From: Clostridia bacterium
Lineage (GTDB): Bacteria > Bacillota_A > Clostridia > UBA1381
Reading direction: 5' to 3'
Assembly (NCBI GenBank): GCA_017553025.1
Contig: JAFZNF010000023.1
Span: 1 to 12,807 of the forward strand
Length of the DNA stretch: 12,807 bases
Under the pieces are notes generated by a model. The model saw nothing but the letters and a program-made list of their open reading frames with translations, was not told where the DNA came from and made no database searches. Each line of letters opens with the position of its first letter. The stretch's first letter is position 1. Both the position numbers and the translations under genes were made by a program. Below, piece after piece: positions 1 through 8,481 of the stretch.

Positions 1-279
1 AATGTGTCGTGGGGACAGAAAAAGACTGTGCAGGCAGAGGCAAAAGAAAGTTATGATGTGCTTAACAAGAAATCTGCACCGATACAGACTGAAAAATCAG
101 TCAAAATGAAAAGCCGGGTGACAGCTCCCGTAAAAAAGGGAGATAAGCTTGGCGAAATCACCTTTACCCAAAACGGAAATGCAGTAAAAACGGTGGATAT
201 AGTTGCAGGAGAGGATATTGAGAAAAAGGGATTTTTCAAAATCCTTGCAGACTTGATAAAGGGAATAATAACTGGATAA
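1..279 (+). CDS. D-alanyl-D-alanine carboxypeptidase (DacF/PBP5-like), C-terminal fragment
   Basis: This is the 3' end of a gene that begins left of the window; the reading frame is open from the first base, so the GTG at position 4 is probably internal. The roughly 92 visible residues look like the C-terminal beta domain (PBP5_C type) that follows the transpeptidase-like domain in low-molecular-weight penicillin-binding proteins. The recognisable pattern is APVKKGDKLGEI, then a strand pair with VKTVDIVAGEDIEKKGFF. The protein ends in a short amphipathic or hydrophobic stretch (ADLIKGIITG), which in this family often serves as a membrane anchor. Family members trim the terminal D-Ala from peptidoglycan stem peptides outside the cell. 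The catalytic SxxK, SxN and KTG motifs would lie upstream and cannot be checked here. The gene converges with the metallophosphoesterase and shares its terminator. The family call is fairly secure; the exact paralogue is not. Confidence 0.72.
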   Translation, partial: NVSWGQKKTVQAEAKESYDVLNKKSAPIQTEKSVKMKSRVTAPVKKGDKLGEITFTQNGNAVKTVDIVAGEDIEKKGFFKILADLIKGIITG

Positions 280-311
280 AAAATAAGGCTTGAATTTTCA
301 AGCCTTATTTT
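280..311. terminator. Bidirectional intrinsic terminator between convergent genes
   Basis: A perfect 14-bp stem has arms at 280-293 (AAAATAAGGCTTGA) and 298-311 (TCAAGCCTTATTTT) with a 4-base ATTT loop. The core is GC-containing, the rightward strand continues in T residues, and the leftward strand ends in a run of T (the complement of the A run at 278-283). It therefore can work in both directions. It starts one base after the carboxypeptidase stop codon (277-279), and its right arm contains the stop codon of the leftward phosphoesterase gene (298-300). Confidence 0.88.
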
Positions 312-1095
312 TGTGAAAAAGTGTAATCATACCGACCTCAGGCGGATTTGCAAATCGCGGTAGATGCAGGGTATTGCTCGCACCGCGGTTTACTATCATA
401 GAAGATGCACCGTATTCATATTTTCCGCTTGTATAGTCGGGGAAAATCATTCTTTGCGAAAGTATGCTGGAGGTCGGCGCTAAAACTCCGCCAAAAAACG
501 GAACTCGGATTTGTCCGCCGTGCATATGTCCCGATAAAATCAAATCAAAACCAAAATTCTTTATTTTATCAAATAAATTTGCCCGATGAAACAGCAAAAT
601 CTTATATCCGTCAAACTGAGGCAGGCTTAAAAATGCGGAATTTACTGACTCTTCTATCAGCTTCGGAATTTTTGAGAATGGGTCGCCTATTCCGAAAAGA
701 GCTATTTTTTCGCCGTTTCTTTCTATGATTTCCATTTTTGAATTTAATAAAATCCCGCCCAAATCGGTAATTCTTCTTAAAAAATCAGCAGAATTTGCAC
801 GCCATAAATCGTGATTTCCCGTTACCAGATATATCGGCGCGAGTGTTAAGAGATTGTCAAAAAGCGACCAAAATCCGCAAGAGTCAGAGTCGTCGTCGTG
901 GAACATATCCCCGCTTATGCAGATAACATCGGGACCGGATTTTTCAATAAGCTCAAAAATGCCATTTGCAGGATTTGAATGTGTATCGGAGATGTGCGCA
1001 ATACGAAAACCGTCAAACCCTTTTGGAATTTTGTCGGAATGTATAGCGTATTCTGTAATTTCGGGGCTAATGCCGAGAAAATGTCCCATATTCAT
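298..1095 (-). CDS. Calcineurin-like metallophosphoesterase (YkuE-like)
   Basis: This is a 265-residue member of the binuclear-metal phosphoesterase superfamily. All the usual metal-ligand blocks appear in order: SDTH (D37, H39), SGDMFHD (D63), TGNHD (N94, H95), LLFH (H170) and SGHMHGGQ (H190, H192). GHMHGGQ is typical of the YkuE/COG1408 branch. The natural substrate is unknown; family members hydrolyse phosphomonoesters or diesters, and some are linked to membrane lipids. I see no signal peptide or membrane helix, so it is probably cytosolic. The start at 1095 is chosen because AGAGGTGG lies 8 bases upstream; the open frame extends 25 codons further to 1170, but those codons lie upstream of the ribosome-binding site and overlap the promoter region. 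The gene is a single leftward unit, divergent from miaB and convergent with the carboxypeptidase gene. Confidence 0.85.
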   Translation of the reverse strand: MNMGHFLGISPEITEYAIHSDKIPKGFDGFRIAHISDTHSNPANGIFELIEKSGPDVICISGDMFHDDDSDSCGFWSLFDNLLTLAPIYLVTGNHDLWRANSADFLRRITDLGGILLNSKMEIIERNGEKIALFGIGDPFSKIPKLIEESVNSAFLSLPQFDGYKILLFHRANLFDKIKNFGFDLILSGHMHGGQIRVPFFGGVLAPTSSILSQRMIFPDYTSGKYEYGASSMIVNRGASNTLHLPRFANPPEVGMITLFHKNKA

Positions 1096-1103
1096 AAGAA
1101 ATT

Positions 1104-1111
1104 CCACCTCT
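1104..1111 (-). promoter_or_regulatory. Ribosome-binding site of the metallophosphoesterase gene
   Basis: On the minus strand this reads AGAGGTGG, with an 8-base gap to the ATG at 1095. It decides the start in favour of 1095 over the longer in-frame options at 1170 and nearby. Confidence 0.8.
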
Positions 1112-1118
1112 TTTCTAT

Positions 1119-1147
1119 ATATTATCATTTTTTTTCGTAAAAGGCAA
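1119..1147 (-). promoter_or_regulatory. Candidate sigma-A promoter for the metallophosphoesterase gene
   Basis: On the minus strand there is TTGCCT (1142-1147), a 17-base spacer containing eight A residues, then TAATAT (1119-1124). This predicts transcription from about 1112, so the leader would be only about 17 bases and would begin at or just before the ribosome-binding site. The match is good but untested. Confidence 0.5.
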
Positions 1148-1160
1148 ATACATATTGTAT

Positions 1161-1189
1161 TTTTTTGCATTTTGTGATAGAATTATAAT
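1161..1189 (+). promoter_or_regulatory. Candidate promoter for the miaB-ylbF/ymcA-mutS-mutL-miaA operon
   Basis: A consensus -10 box, TATAAT, lies at 1184-1189. The best -35 at normal spacing is only a T run (TTTTTT at 1161-1166, 17-base spacer), so this promoter is weak or may need an activator or a different sigma factor. Transcription from about 1196 would give a leader of some 25 bases before miaB. It lies back-to-back with the phosphoesterase promoter. Confidence 0.45.
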
Positions 1190-1210
1190 GATAATTTCTT
1201 GTTATTTTAT

Positions 1211-1218
1211 AGGGAGAG
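1211..1218 (+). promoter_or_regulatory. Ribosome-binding site of miaB
   Basis: AGGGAGAG lies just upstream of the ATG at 1221. It supports that start rather than the in-frame TTG at 1155, which would lie upstream of the -10 box and so could not be on the transcript. Confidence 0.65.
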
Positions 1219-1220
1219 CT

Positions 1221-2633
<1,413 letters not shown>

Positions 2634-2636
<3 letters not shown>

Positions 2637-2641
2637 GAGGG
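2634..2641 (+). promoter_or_regulatory. Ribosome-binding site overlapping the miaB stop codon
   Basis: TAGGAGGG contains both the miaB stop (TAG, 2634-2636) and a strong Shine-Dalgarno sequence 6 bases before the ATG at 2648. This arrangement favours translational coupling and fixes the start of the small gene at 2648 rather than the in-frame ATG at 2609 inside miaB. Confidence 0.8.
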
Positions 2642-2647
2642 ATAAAA

Positions 2648-3025
2648 ATGACAATTATTGAAAAAGCACACGAGCTTGGAGAAATGATTAAGAGGAGTAA
2701 GGAAATGGAGGCGCTTTCTGCCGCTGAAAAGGCGCAGCAGGAGGATAGCGATGCACAGCAGCTTATTGCGGATTTTAACATAAAAAGATTGAATTTGGCA
2801 CGCGAAATTCAAAGCGGAAAGATTACCGAGGAAGAGGCAATTAAAAAGAATAATGATGCATTTTCCGAAATGGTCGAAAAATCACAGGTCATTTCCGATT
2901 ATGTTGAGGCAAAAAAGCAGTTTGATAACCTTGTAAACAGCGTAAATAATGTTATAAACGTGTATATAATGGGCGAACAGCAGGGCTGCACACACGACTG
3001 TTCAACCTGCGGAGGCTGTCACTAA
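2648..3025 (+). CDS. YlbF/YmcA-family (RicA/RicF-like) protein with C-terminal Cys4 cluster
   Basis: This small, mostly alpha-helical protein of 125 residues is rich in Glu, Lys, Ala and Gln over residues 1-110, with the helix pattern of the YlbF/YmcA family. It ends in C114-X3-C118-X2-C121-X2-C124-H. In Bacillus subtilis, RicA (YmcA), RicF (YlbF) and RicT (YaaT) form a complex that carries [4Fe-4S] clusters and affects RNase Y-dependent mRNA processing, competence, sporulation and biofilm formation. ymcA lies directly after miaB there, with mutS and mutL nearby, so synteny favours a RicA-like role. The sequence alone does not separate RicA from RicF, so no symbol is given. The tail probably binds an Fe-S cluster or Zn; this is inference. 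It lies 11 bases after miaB and 23 before mutS. Confidence 0.8.
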   Translation: MTIIEKAHELGEMIKRSKEMEALSAAEKAQQEDSDAQQLIADFNIKRLNLAREIQSGKITEEEAIKKNNDAFSEMVEKSQVISDYVEAKKQFDNLVNSVNNVINVYIMGEQQGCTHDCSTCGGCH

Positions 3026-3048
3026 AATTTAAAACGGGAGCGTTTAAT

Positions 3049-5616
3049 ATGCAGACTGATAAATTGTCGCCTATGATGAGGCGGTATCTGGAAACGAAAA
3101 AAGAATACAGCGACTGTATATTGTTTTACCGTCTGGGCGATTTTTACGAGATGTTTTTTGATGACGCAAAAACTGCATCGCTTGAATTGGAACTTACACT
3201 GACGGGTAAAAAATGCGGACTTGCCGAGCGTGCACCGATGTGCGGTGTGCCTTTTCACAGTGCAAATGTGTATATTGAAAGGCTGGTTTCAAAAGGCTAT
3301 AAGGTTGCAATCTGCGAACAGCTTGAAGACCCAAAGGACGCTAAAGGTCTTGTAGACAGGGGCGTAATACGCGTTATCACCGCAGGAACGCGCACCTTTG
3401 AAAATATGCTGGACGATAAAAGCAACAACTATTTTGTGACGGTCTGTAAAAAGGAAAAAACAGCTCTTGTTTTCTGCGATATTTCAACGGGCGAAGTTTT
3501 CGCCTGCGAAATCTTGAAAGACAGCGCTGTTTTAAATGAGATTGCGAGGTATTCGCCAAGCGAAGTTATATTAAATCCCGATGCAAAAACCGCTTTTGAA
3601 AGAGAAATTGTATCACGCATAACTGAAGCGGTAACAGAATATGACAATGATTTCTTTGAGGCTGACGAAAACCGCATAAATGAACAGTTCAAAAAAGGCG
3701 GGGATTTATTAAAAAGCGACGCATTAAAATCCGCCGTATGTGCTATGATACGCTACTTAGAGCATACTCAAAAAGCACACGTGGACTGCATTGATGAAAT
3801 TTCAGTTTATCAGGCAGACGAATTTTTGGAAATGGATTTTTGGGCGCGCAGAAATCTTGAAATAACCGAAACAATGCGGGATAAGTCGAAAAAATATTCG
3901 CTTTTGTGGGTTTTGGACAGAACAAAAACATCAATGGGCGCAAGAAAACTAAAACAATGGCTTGAAAAACCCCTTGTAAATGCAGTCAGAATAAATAACA
4001 GACTGTGCGCGGTAGGCGAGCTTAAGGAAAACATAATGCTTGCAGACGATTTTGGGGCGGTACTTTCTAAAATTTACGATATCGGCAGAATTACAAACAG
4101 AATATCATTAAATACTGCAGCACCAAAAGACTTGGTAGCTCTTAAAAATTCGCTTTTAGTACTTCCCGAGCTAAACTATCTTCTTTCAAAAACGTCATCG
4201 CCTATGCTTTCTGCATTTAATATAAATTTTGATATTATGTCCGATATAGCAGGACTTTTAACGGATAGCATAAATGATGATGCACCCATATCTTTGCGGG
4301 ACGGGGACGTCATAAAAGACGGATATAACAGCGAGCTTGACGAATTAAGACGTATAAGCAAGGACGGACGTGCGTGGATTTTGGGAACGGAGGCAGAGGA
4401 AAAGGAGAGGACGGGTATCAAAAACCTTAAAATAAGCTATAACAAGGTTTTTGGTTACTATATAGAGGTCACAAAAGCCAATTCCGATATGGTGCCTGAT
4501 TATTACATAAGAAAACAAACTCTTGTTAATGCAGAACGCTACATAACTCCCCAGCTCAAGGAGATGGAGGACAAGGTTTTGGGCGCATCACAGAGAATTG
4601 CGGAGCTTGAAATAAGACTATTTGATGAAATAAGGCAAAAAATAGGTTCTGAGATAGACAGGCTTAAAAAGGTCTGCGATATCGTTGCAACGGTTGACGT
4701 TTTGCAGTCGCTCGCGCAGGTTGCGTTTAAGCTGGGCTATGTTATGCCTGAGATTTCCGAAAATGGCGGAATTACCATAAAGGACGGCAGACACCCCGTT
4801 GTCGAGCGCACACTTAAAGATACGATTTTTGTCCCGAATGATACCCAAATGGACGATTTTGAAAACCGCGAGCTTATTATAACAGGTCCGAATATGGCAG
4901 GAAAATCAACCTATATGCGCCAGGTGGCACTGATAACGCTTATGGCTCAGGTGGGCAGCTTTGTTCCCGCAAGCTATGCCAAAATCGGCGTAGTTGACAA
5001 AATATTTACACGTGTAGGCGCCTCCGACGATATTGCACAGGGGCAAAGCACATTTATGCTTGAAATGGTAGAAGTTTCAAACATTTTGAAAAATGCAACT
5101 CCCAAATCTCTTGTGATTTTAGACGAAATAGGCAGGGGAACATCTACATATGACGGGCTTGCAATCGCGTGGGCGGTTGCCGAGTATATGGCAGAAACGG
5201 CAAAGTCCAAGACGCTTTTTGCGACGCATTACCACGAGCTTACAGGTCTTGAAAATGACTTTTCATCAATCAAAAACTATTCTGTAGCGGTAAAAAAGCA
5301 CGGAGATGACATAACCTTCCTGCGAAAAATCATAAGAGGCGGAGCAGATGACAGTTACGGTATAGAGGTTGCGGCGCTGGCAGGTGTAAAAAAGAGCGTA
5401 ATAGAGCGTGCAAAGAGTATTTTGAAGATGATTGAAAAAGAGGACACTGACGCCGTTCATACGCATAAAATACAGGAAATAAATCCACAAGTAGGGCTTG
5501 AGGAACAGACAGCTTTTGATATTTTTGAGGAATTAAAGGCTATGGACGTCACCACCTACACGCCGATTGAGGCACTTAATAAACTTTACGAAATGGCAAA
5601 GCGTGCCAAGAATTAA
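3049..5616 (+). CDS. mutS: DNA mismatch repair protein MutS
   Basis: This 855-residue MutS is close in length to E. coli MutS. It detects base-base mismatches and small loops, clamps the DNA and recruits MutL. The mismatch-reading Phe-X-Glu is F32-Y33-E34 within GDFYEMFFDDA. Connector, core and clamp regions follow, then the ABC-type ATPase: Walker A GPNMAGKST at 613-621, Walker B ending in D692-E693 (VILDEIGRGTSTYDG), and the downstream FATHYHEL motif. The C-terminus has the usual helix-turn-helix dimer segment (TYTPIEALNKLYEM). Just before it, Q820-TAFD resembles a degenerate beta-clamp-binding motif. The start at 3049 is supported by GGGAG at 3036-3040. The stop codon runs into the mutL ribosome-binding site, so MutS and MutL are probably made together. 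Confidence 0.97.
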   Translation: MQTDKLSPMMRRYLETKKEYSDCILFYRLGDFYEMFFDDAKTASLELELTLTGKKCGLAERAPMCGVPFHSANVYIERLVSKGYKVAICEQLEDPKDAKGLVDRGVIRVITAGTRTFENMLDDKSNNYFVTVCKKEKTALVFCDISTGEVFACEILKDSAVLNEIARYSPSEVILNPDAKTAFEREIVSRITEAVTEYDNDFFEADENRINEQFKKGGDLLKSDALKSAVCAMIRYLEHTQKAHVDCIDEISVYQADEFLEMDFWARRNLEITETMRDKSKKYSLLWVLDRTKTSMGARKLKQWLEKPLVNAVRINNRLCAVGELKENIMLADDFGAVLSKIYDIGRITNRISLNTAAPKDLVALKNSLLVLPELNYLLSKTSSPMLSAFNINFDIMSDIAGLLTDSINDDAPISLRDGDVIKDGYNSELDELRRISKDGRAWILGTEAEEKERTGIKNLKISYNKVFGYYIEVTKANSDMVPDYYIRKQTLVNAERYITPQLKEMEDKVLGASQRIAELEIRLFDEIRQKIGSEIDRLKKVCDIVATVDVLQSLAQVAFKLGYVMPEISENGGITIKDGRHPVVERTLKDTIFVPNDTQMDDFENRELIITGPNMAGKSTYMRQVALITLMAQVGSFVPASYAKIGVVDKIFTRVGASDDIAQGQSTFMLEMVEVSNILKNATPKSLVILDEIGRGTSTYDGLAIAWAVAEYMAETAKSKTLFATHYHELTGLENDFSSIKNYSVAVKKHGDDITFLRKIIRGGADDSYGIEVAALAGVKKSVIERAKSILKMIEKEDTDAVHTHKIQEINPQVGLEEQTAFDIFEELKAMDVTTYTPIEALNKLYEMAKRAKN

Positions 5617-5625
5617 GGAAAGGGA
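5615..5625 (+). promoter_or_regulatory. Ribosome-binding site of mutL overlapping the mutS stop
   Basis: AAGGAAAGGGA begins within the mutS TAA (5614-5616) and ends 5 bases before the mutL ATG at 5631. It indicates coupled translation of the two repair proteins. Confidence 0.7.
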
Positions 5626-5630
5626 TAAAA

Positions 5631-7541
5631 ATGGGAATTATCAATGTTCTTCCTACCGAAATTTCTAATAAAATTGCCGCGGGCGAAGTGGTTGAAAGAC
5701 CTGCGTCGGTGGTAAAAGAGCTTGTGGAAAATGCCATTGACGCAGGTGCAACCGTTATAAATGTAGAGATAAAAAAAGGCGGAGTGACCTACATAAGGGT
5801 AACGGATAACGGACGGGGTATGGCGAGAGATGATGCTGAAATTGCGTTTTTGCGCCACGCAACAAGCAAGATAAAAAGAGAAGAGGATTTGGACGCTATC
5901 TATACGCTTGGTTTCCGCGGCGAGGCGCTTTCAAGTATCGGCGCGGTTGCGCAGGTGGATTTATATACAAAGCGTGCTGAGGATAATGAGGGCACCTATG
6001 TAAACATAAGCGGAGGCACGGTAAACAGGGTAGAAACAAAGGGTATGCCCGACGGCACTACCATAGCCGTCAATAATCTTTTTTACAATACGCCTGCCAG
6101 AATGAGGTTTTTAAAACGTGATGCAAGCGAGGCAGCGCTGGTGACCGATATTATGGAGCGGTTTATTTTGTCGCACCCCGAAATATCCTTTAGGTATATA
6201 ATTGATTTAAGGGATAAATATTTCACGGCAGGCGACGGGAAACTTTCAGGAGCTGTATATGCGGTTTACGGCAAAAACTATGTAAATTCGCTTATTCCGA
6301 TAGAGTATGAAACGGAAACTCTTAAAATAAGCGGTGCTATAGGAAAGGGCGATTTAGCAAGACCTAACAGGAACTACCAGAGCTTTTTTGTGAATAAGAG
6401 GTATGTAAAAAGCCTTAAAATTTCAACTGCGCTTGAAACGGCGTATAAAAATCAGATAATGATCGGCAAGCACCCGATGGCAATTTTGAATATTGAAATC
6501 AATCCGAAATTTACCGATGTAAACGTGCATCCCACGAAGCTTGAAGTCAAGTTCTCAAACGAGGAGGAAGTTTTCCGCGCAATATATCATTGTGTGCAAA
6601 ATGCACTTTATGAAATTCCGAATGTCCCTAAAATTGAACGTGCAAAACCTGAAAAAAGCGAATTTTTAAGGGATAGCATTACTATAAGGCGACAGGAGAT
6701 AATAAAACCTGAACCTAAGAAGCCGACTGTAAAGCCTCAGGATATAAAGAAGACAAAATCGGAATATGCAGTAAAGAATGACAACGAGTATTTTGTAAAA
6801 AAGCAGGAGGAAATAGTCGAGGCATTTAGGGGAATAGAAGAACTGAAGGAGCAAAAAATATCAGAAACTACGGGCGAAGATGTCAAAATTGACATTTTAA
6901 CTAAAATGGAGCGTGAGAACTCTGCAGGAAGCGTTCTTTCGGAGCAGGATTGGGGATTTGATGCAGATGATGTACGTATTATAGGTCAGGCATTTAACAC
7001 ATATGTAATAGCGCAGTCGGGCGATACTATGATAATTGCCGACCAGCACGCAGCGCACGAGCGTTTAAAATATGAGGAGCTCAAAAAGGAGCTGGAAAAA
7101 CGCAAAGTTACCTCCCAGATTTTACTTGTACCTGTTGTTATAGATTTGACTGCGGGAGAAATGGCAGTATTTTCGGAAAATGCACAAAATTTTGCGGATA
7201 TGGGATTTGAACTTGAGGAGTTCGGAAATAATACTCTGCTTTTGCGCGCAACTCCCGAGCCGTTGGACGAAGAGGGGCTAAAAGGGCTTGTTATTGAGCT
7301 TATAGACCAATTTGAAAATAATAAGCAGGAGATTATTTCGGAAAAAATGCAGAGGGCGCTTTATACAATAGCCTGCAAAGCTGCAGTTAAAGCAAATCAT
7401 AAATTTGATACTTTCGAGCTTGAAACACTTTTAAAAGAAATCCTTGCACTTAAGAATATAAATACCTGTCCGCACGGCAGACCCATAATTATTACTATGT
7501 CAAAAAAAGAGCTTGAAAAAGAGTTCAAGAGGATAGTGTAA
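5631..7541 (+). CDS. mutL: DNA mismatch repair endonuclease MutL
   Basis: This 636-residue MutL couples mismatch recognition by MutS to strand nicking. The N-terminal GHKL ATPase is complete: ELVENAIDAGA (E33 general base, N34 Mg ligand), DNGRGM (59-64), RHATSKI, and GFRGEALSSI. A Lys/Glu-rich linker covers roughly residues 340-440. The C-terminal domain carries the metal-dependent nicking site, DQHA-X2-E-X4-E (D471 to E482), with the accompanying ACKAAVKA (581-588), CPHGRP (613-618) and a terminal FKR element. This marks a latent endonuclease, as in bacteria without MutH/Dam-directed repair. Q496-ILLVP501 matches the position and form of the clamp-binding motif known in Bacillus subtilis MutL. 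The gene begins 14 bases after mutS and overlaps miaA by one base (TAATG). Confidence 0.96.
   Translation: MGIINVLPTEISNKIAAGEVVERPASVVKELVENAIDAGATVINVEIKKGGVTYIRVTDNGRGMARDDAEIAFLRHATSKIKREEDLDAIYTLGFRGEALSSIGAVAQVDLYTKRAEDNEGTYVNISGGTVNRVETKGMPDGTTIAVNNLFYNTPARMRFLKRDASEAALVTDIMERFILSHPEISFRYIIDLRDKYFTAGDGKLSGAVYAVYGKNYVNSLIPIEYETETLKISGAIGKGDLARPNRNYQSFFVNKRYVKSLKISTALETAYKNQIMIGKHPMAILNIEINPKFTDVNVHPTKLEVKFSNEEEVFRAIYHCVQNALYEIPNVPKIERAKPEKSEFLRDSITIRRQEIIKPEPKKPTVKPQDIKKTKSEYAVKNDNEYFVKKQEEIVEAFRGIEELKEQKISETTGEDVKIDILTKMERENSAGSVLSEQDWGFDADDVRIIGQAFNTYVIAQSGDTMIIADQHAAHERLKYEELKKELEKRKVTSQILLVPVVIDLTAGEMAVFSENAQNFADMGFELEEFGNNTLLLRATPEPLDEEGLKGLVIELIDQFENNKQEIISEKMQRALYTIACKAAVKANHKFDTFELETLLKEILALKNINTCPHGRPIIITMSKKELEKEFKRIV
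7527..7533 (+). promoter_or_regulatory. Ribosome-binding site of miaA inside the end of mutL
   Basis: AAGAGGA lies within the last mutL codons, 7 bases before the miaA ATG at 7541. With the one-base TAATG overlap it suggests that ribosomes finishing mutL can restart on miaA. Confidence 0.65.
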
Positions 7542-8458
7542 TGATACCGATAGTAGTGGTTGCAGGAGCTACCGCATCAGGAAAGACTGCGCTTTCTTTA
7601 GAGCTTGCAAAAAGGCTTTCGGGCGAGATTGTGTCCTGCGACAGTATGCAGATTTATAAAGGAATGGACATAGGCACGGCAAAACCGACAAAGTCGGAAA
7701 TGCAGGGAATACCGCATCATATGGTTGATATTTTGGAACCGTCCCAAAGCTTTTCGGTTGCTGATTTTTGCGCTATGGCAAGGAGGATTATTTCAGATAT
7801 TGCAAAACGCGGAAAACTCCCCATTTTGGCAGGCGGAACGGGGCTCTATATAGATTCGCTTGTGAACAACATTGATTTTGCCGGGGAAACGGGAAAATCA
7901 AAGATAAGAGATGAACTTTTTGCAATGGCTGAAAAAGAGGGAAAAGATGCAGTTTATGAAATTCTTTTAAAAATAGACCCCGAATATGCAAAAATTGTCC
8001 ACCCTAATAATGTAAAAAGAGTTATACGTGCAATAGAGCTGTATAAAGCAACAGGTATGACGGTAACGGAGCATAATAAATTACCGAAAACACCAATTTA
8101 TGACGGCGTATATTTCTGTATAGACTGGGACAGAGAGACACTTTATAACCGCATAAATGAACGGGTTGACAAAATGATAGATGCGGGACTTGAAACCGAG
8201 GCAAAAACGCTTTATGATGAGTACGGAAGACAGAATTTTACTGCTTTTGCGGGGATAGGATATAAGGAGTTTTTTGATTATTTTGAGGGTAAAAAGACGC
8301 TTTCGGAAACGATAGAGGAGATAAAACAAAATACACGCAGATATGCAAAAAGGCAGATTACGTGGTTTCGCAGAAATGATAAAATCCATTGGCTTGCGCC
8401 CGACGAAAATATGATAGAAAATGCAATAAGCATAATAAAACAGGAATTGTCAAATTGA
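7541..8458 (+). CDS. miaA: tRNA dimethylallyltransferase MiaA
   Basis: This 305-residue enzyme transfers the dimethylallyl group from DMAPP to N6 of A37, giving i6A, the substrate of MiaB. The P-loop-like motif GATASGKT is at residues 9-16. It is followed by the DMAPP/tRNA motif SCDSMQIYKGMDIGTAKP, which contains D34, S35 and Q37. HHMVDI, AGGTGLYIDSL and RRYAKRQITWFRR, all characteristic of the family, come after. The length is normal and there is no sign of damage. It is the last gene of the operon and its stop lies inside the terminator hairpin. In many Bacillota hfq follows miaA; here it does not, and the next gene is on the opposite strand. Confidence 0.96.
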   Translation: MIPIVVVAGATASGKTALSLELAKRLSGEIVSCDSMQIYKGMDIGTAKPTKSEMQGIPHHMVDILEPSQSFSVADFCAMARRIISDIAKRGKLPILAGGTGLYIDSLVNNIDFAGETGKSKIRDELFAMAEKEGKDAVYEILLKIDPEYAKIVHPNNVKRVIRAIELYKATGMTVTEHNKLPKTPIYDGVYFCIDWDRETLYNRINERVDKMIDAGLETEAKTLYDEYGRQNFTAFAGIGYKEFFDYFEGKKTLSETIEEIKQNTRRYAKRQITWFRRNDKIHWLAPDENMIENAISIIKQELSN

Positions 8459-8471
8459 CAATTCCTGTTTT
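8437..8471. terminator. Bidirectional intrinsic terminator between miaA and nifJ
   Basis: A long perfect inverted repeat has arms CAGGAATTGTC (8441-8451) and GACAATTCCTG (8457-8467). The stem extends by A-T pairs to 8437/8471, and the 5-base loop is AAATT. Rightward transcripts end in a T run at 8468-8472; leftward transcripts end in the T run complementary to 8437-8440. The miaA stop codon (8456-8458) lies at the loop/right-arm boundary, and nifJ ends at 8482. Confidence 0.9.
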
Positions 8472-8481
8472 TGTATCTTAT

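Noticed and set aside
298..1170. Longer 290-residue start for the metallophosphoesterase
   Set aside because: The extra 25 codons precede a clear AGAGGTGG site placed for the ATG at 1095, run through the predicted promoter and add no family sequence.
1155..1220. TTG start extending miaB by 22 residues
   Set aside because: It would begin upstream of the TATAAT box, has no ribosome-binding site and adds non-family residues; the ATG at 1221 has AGGGAGAG upstream.
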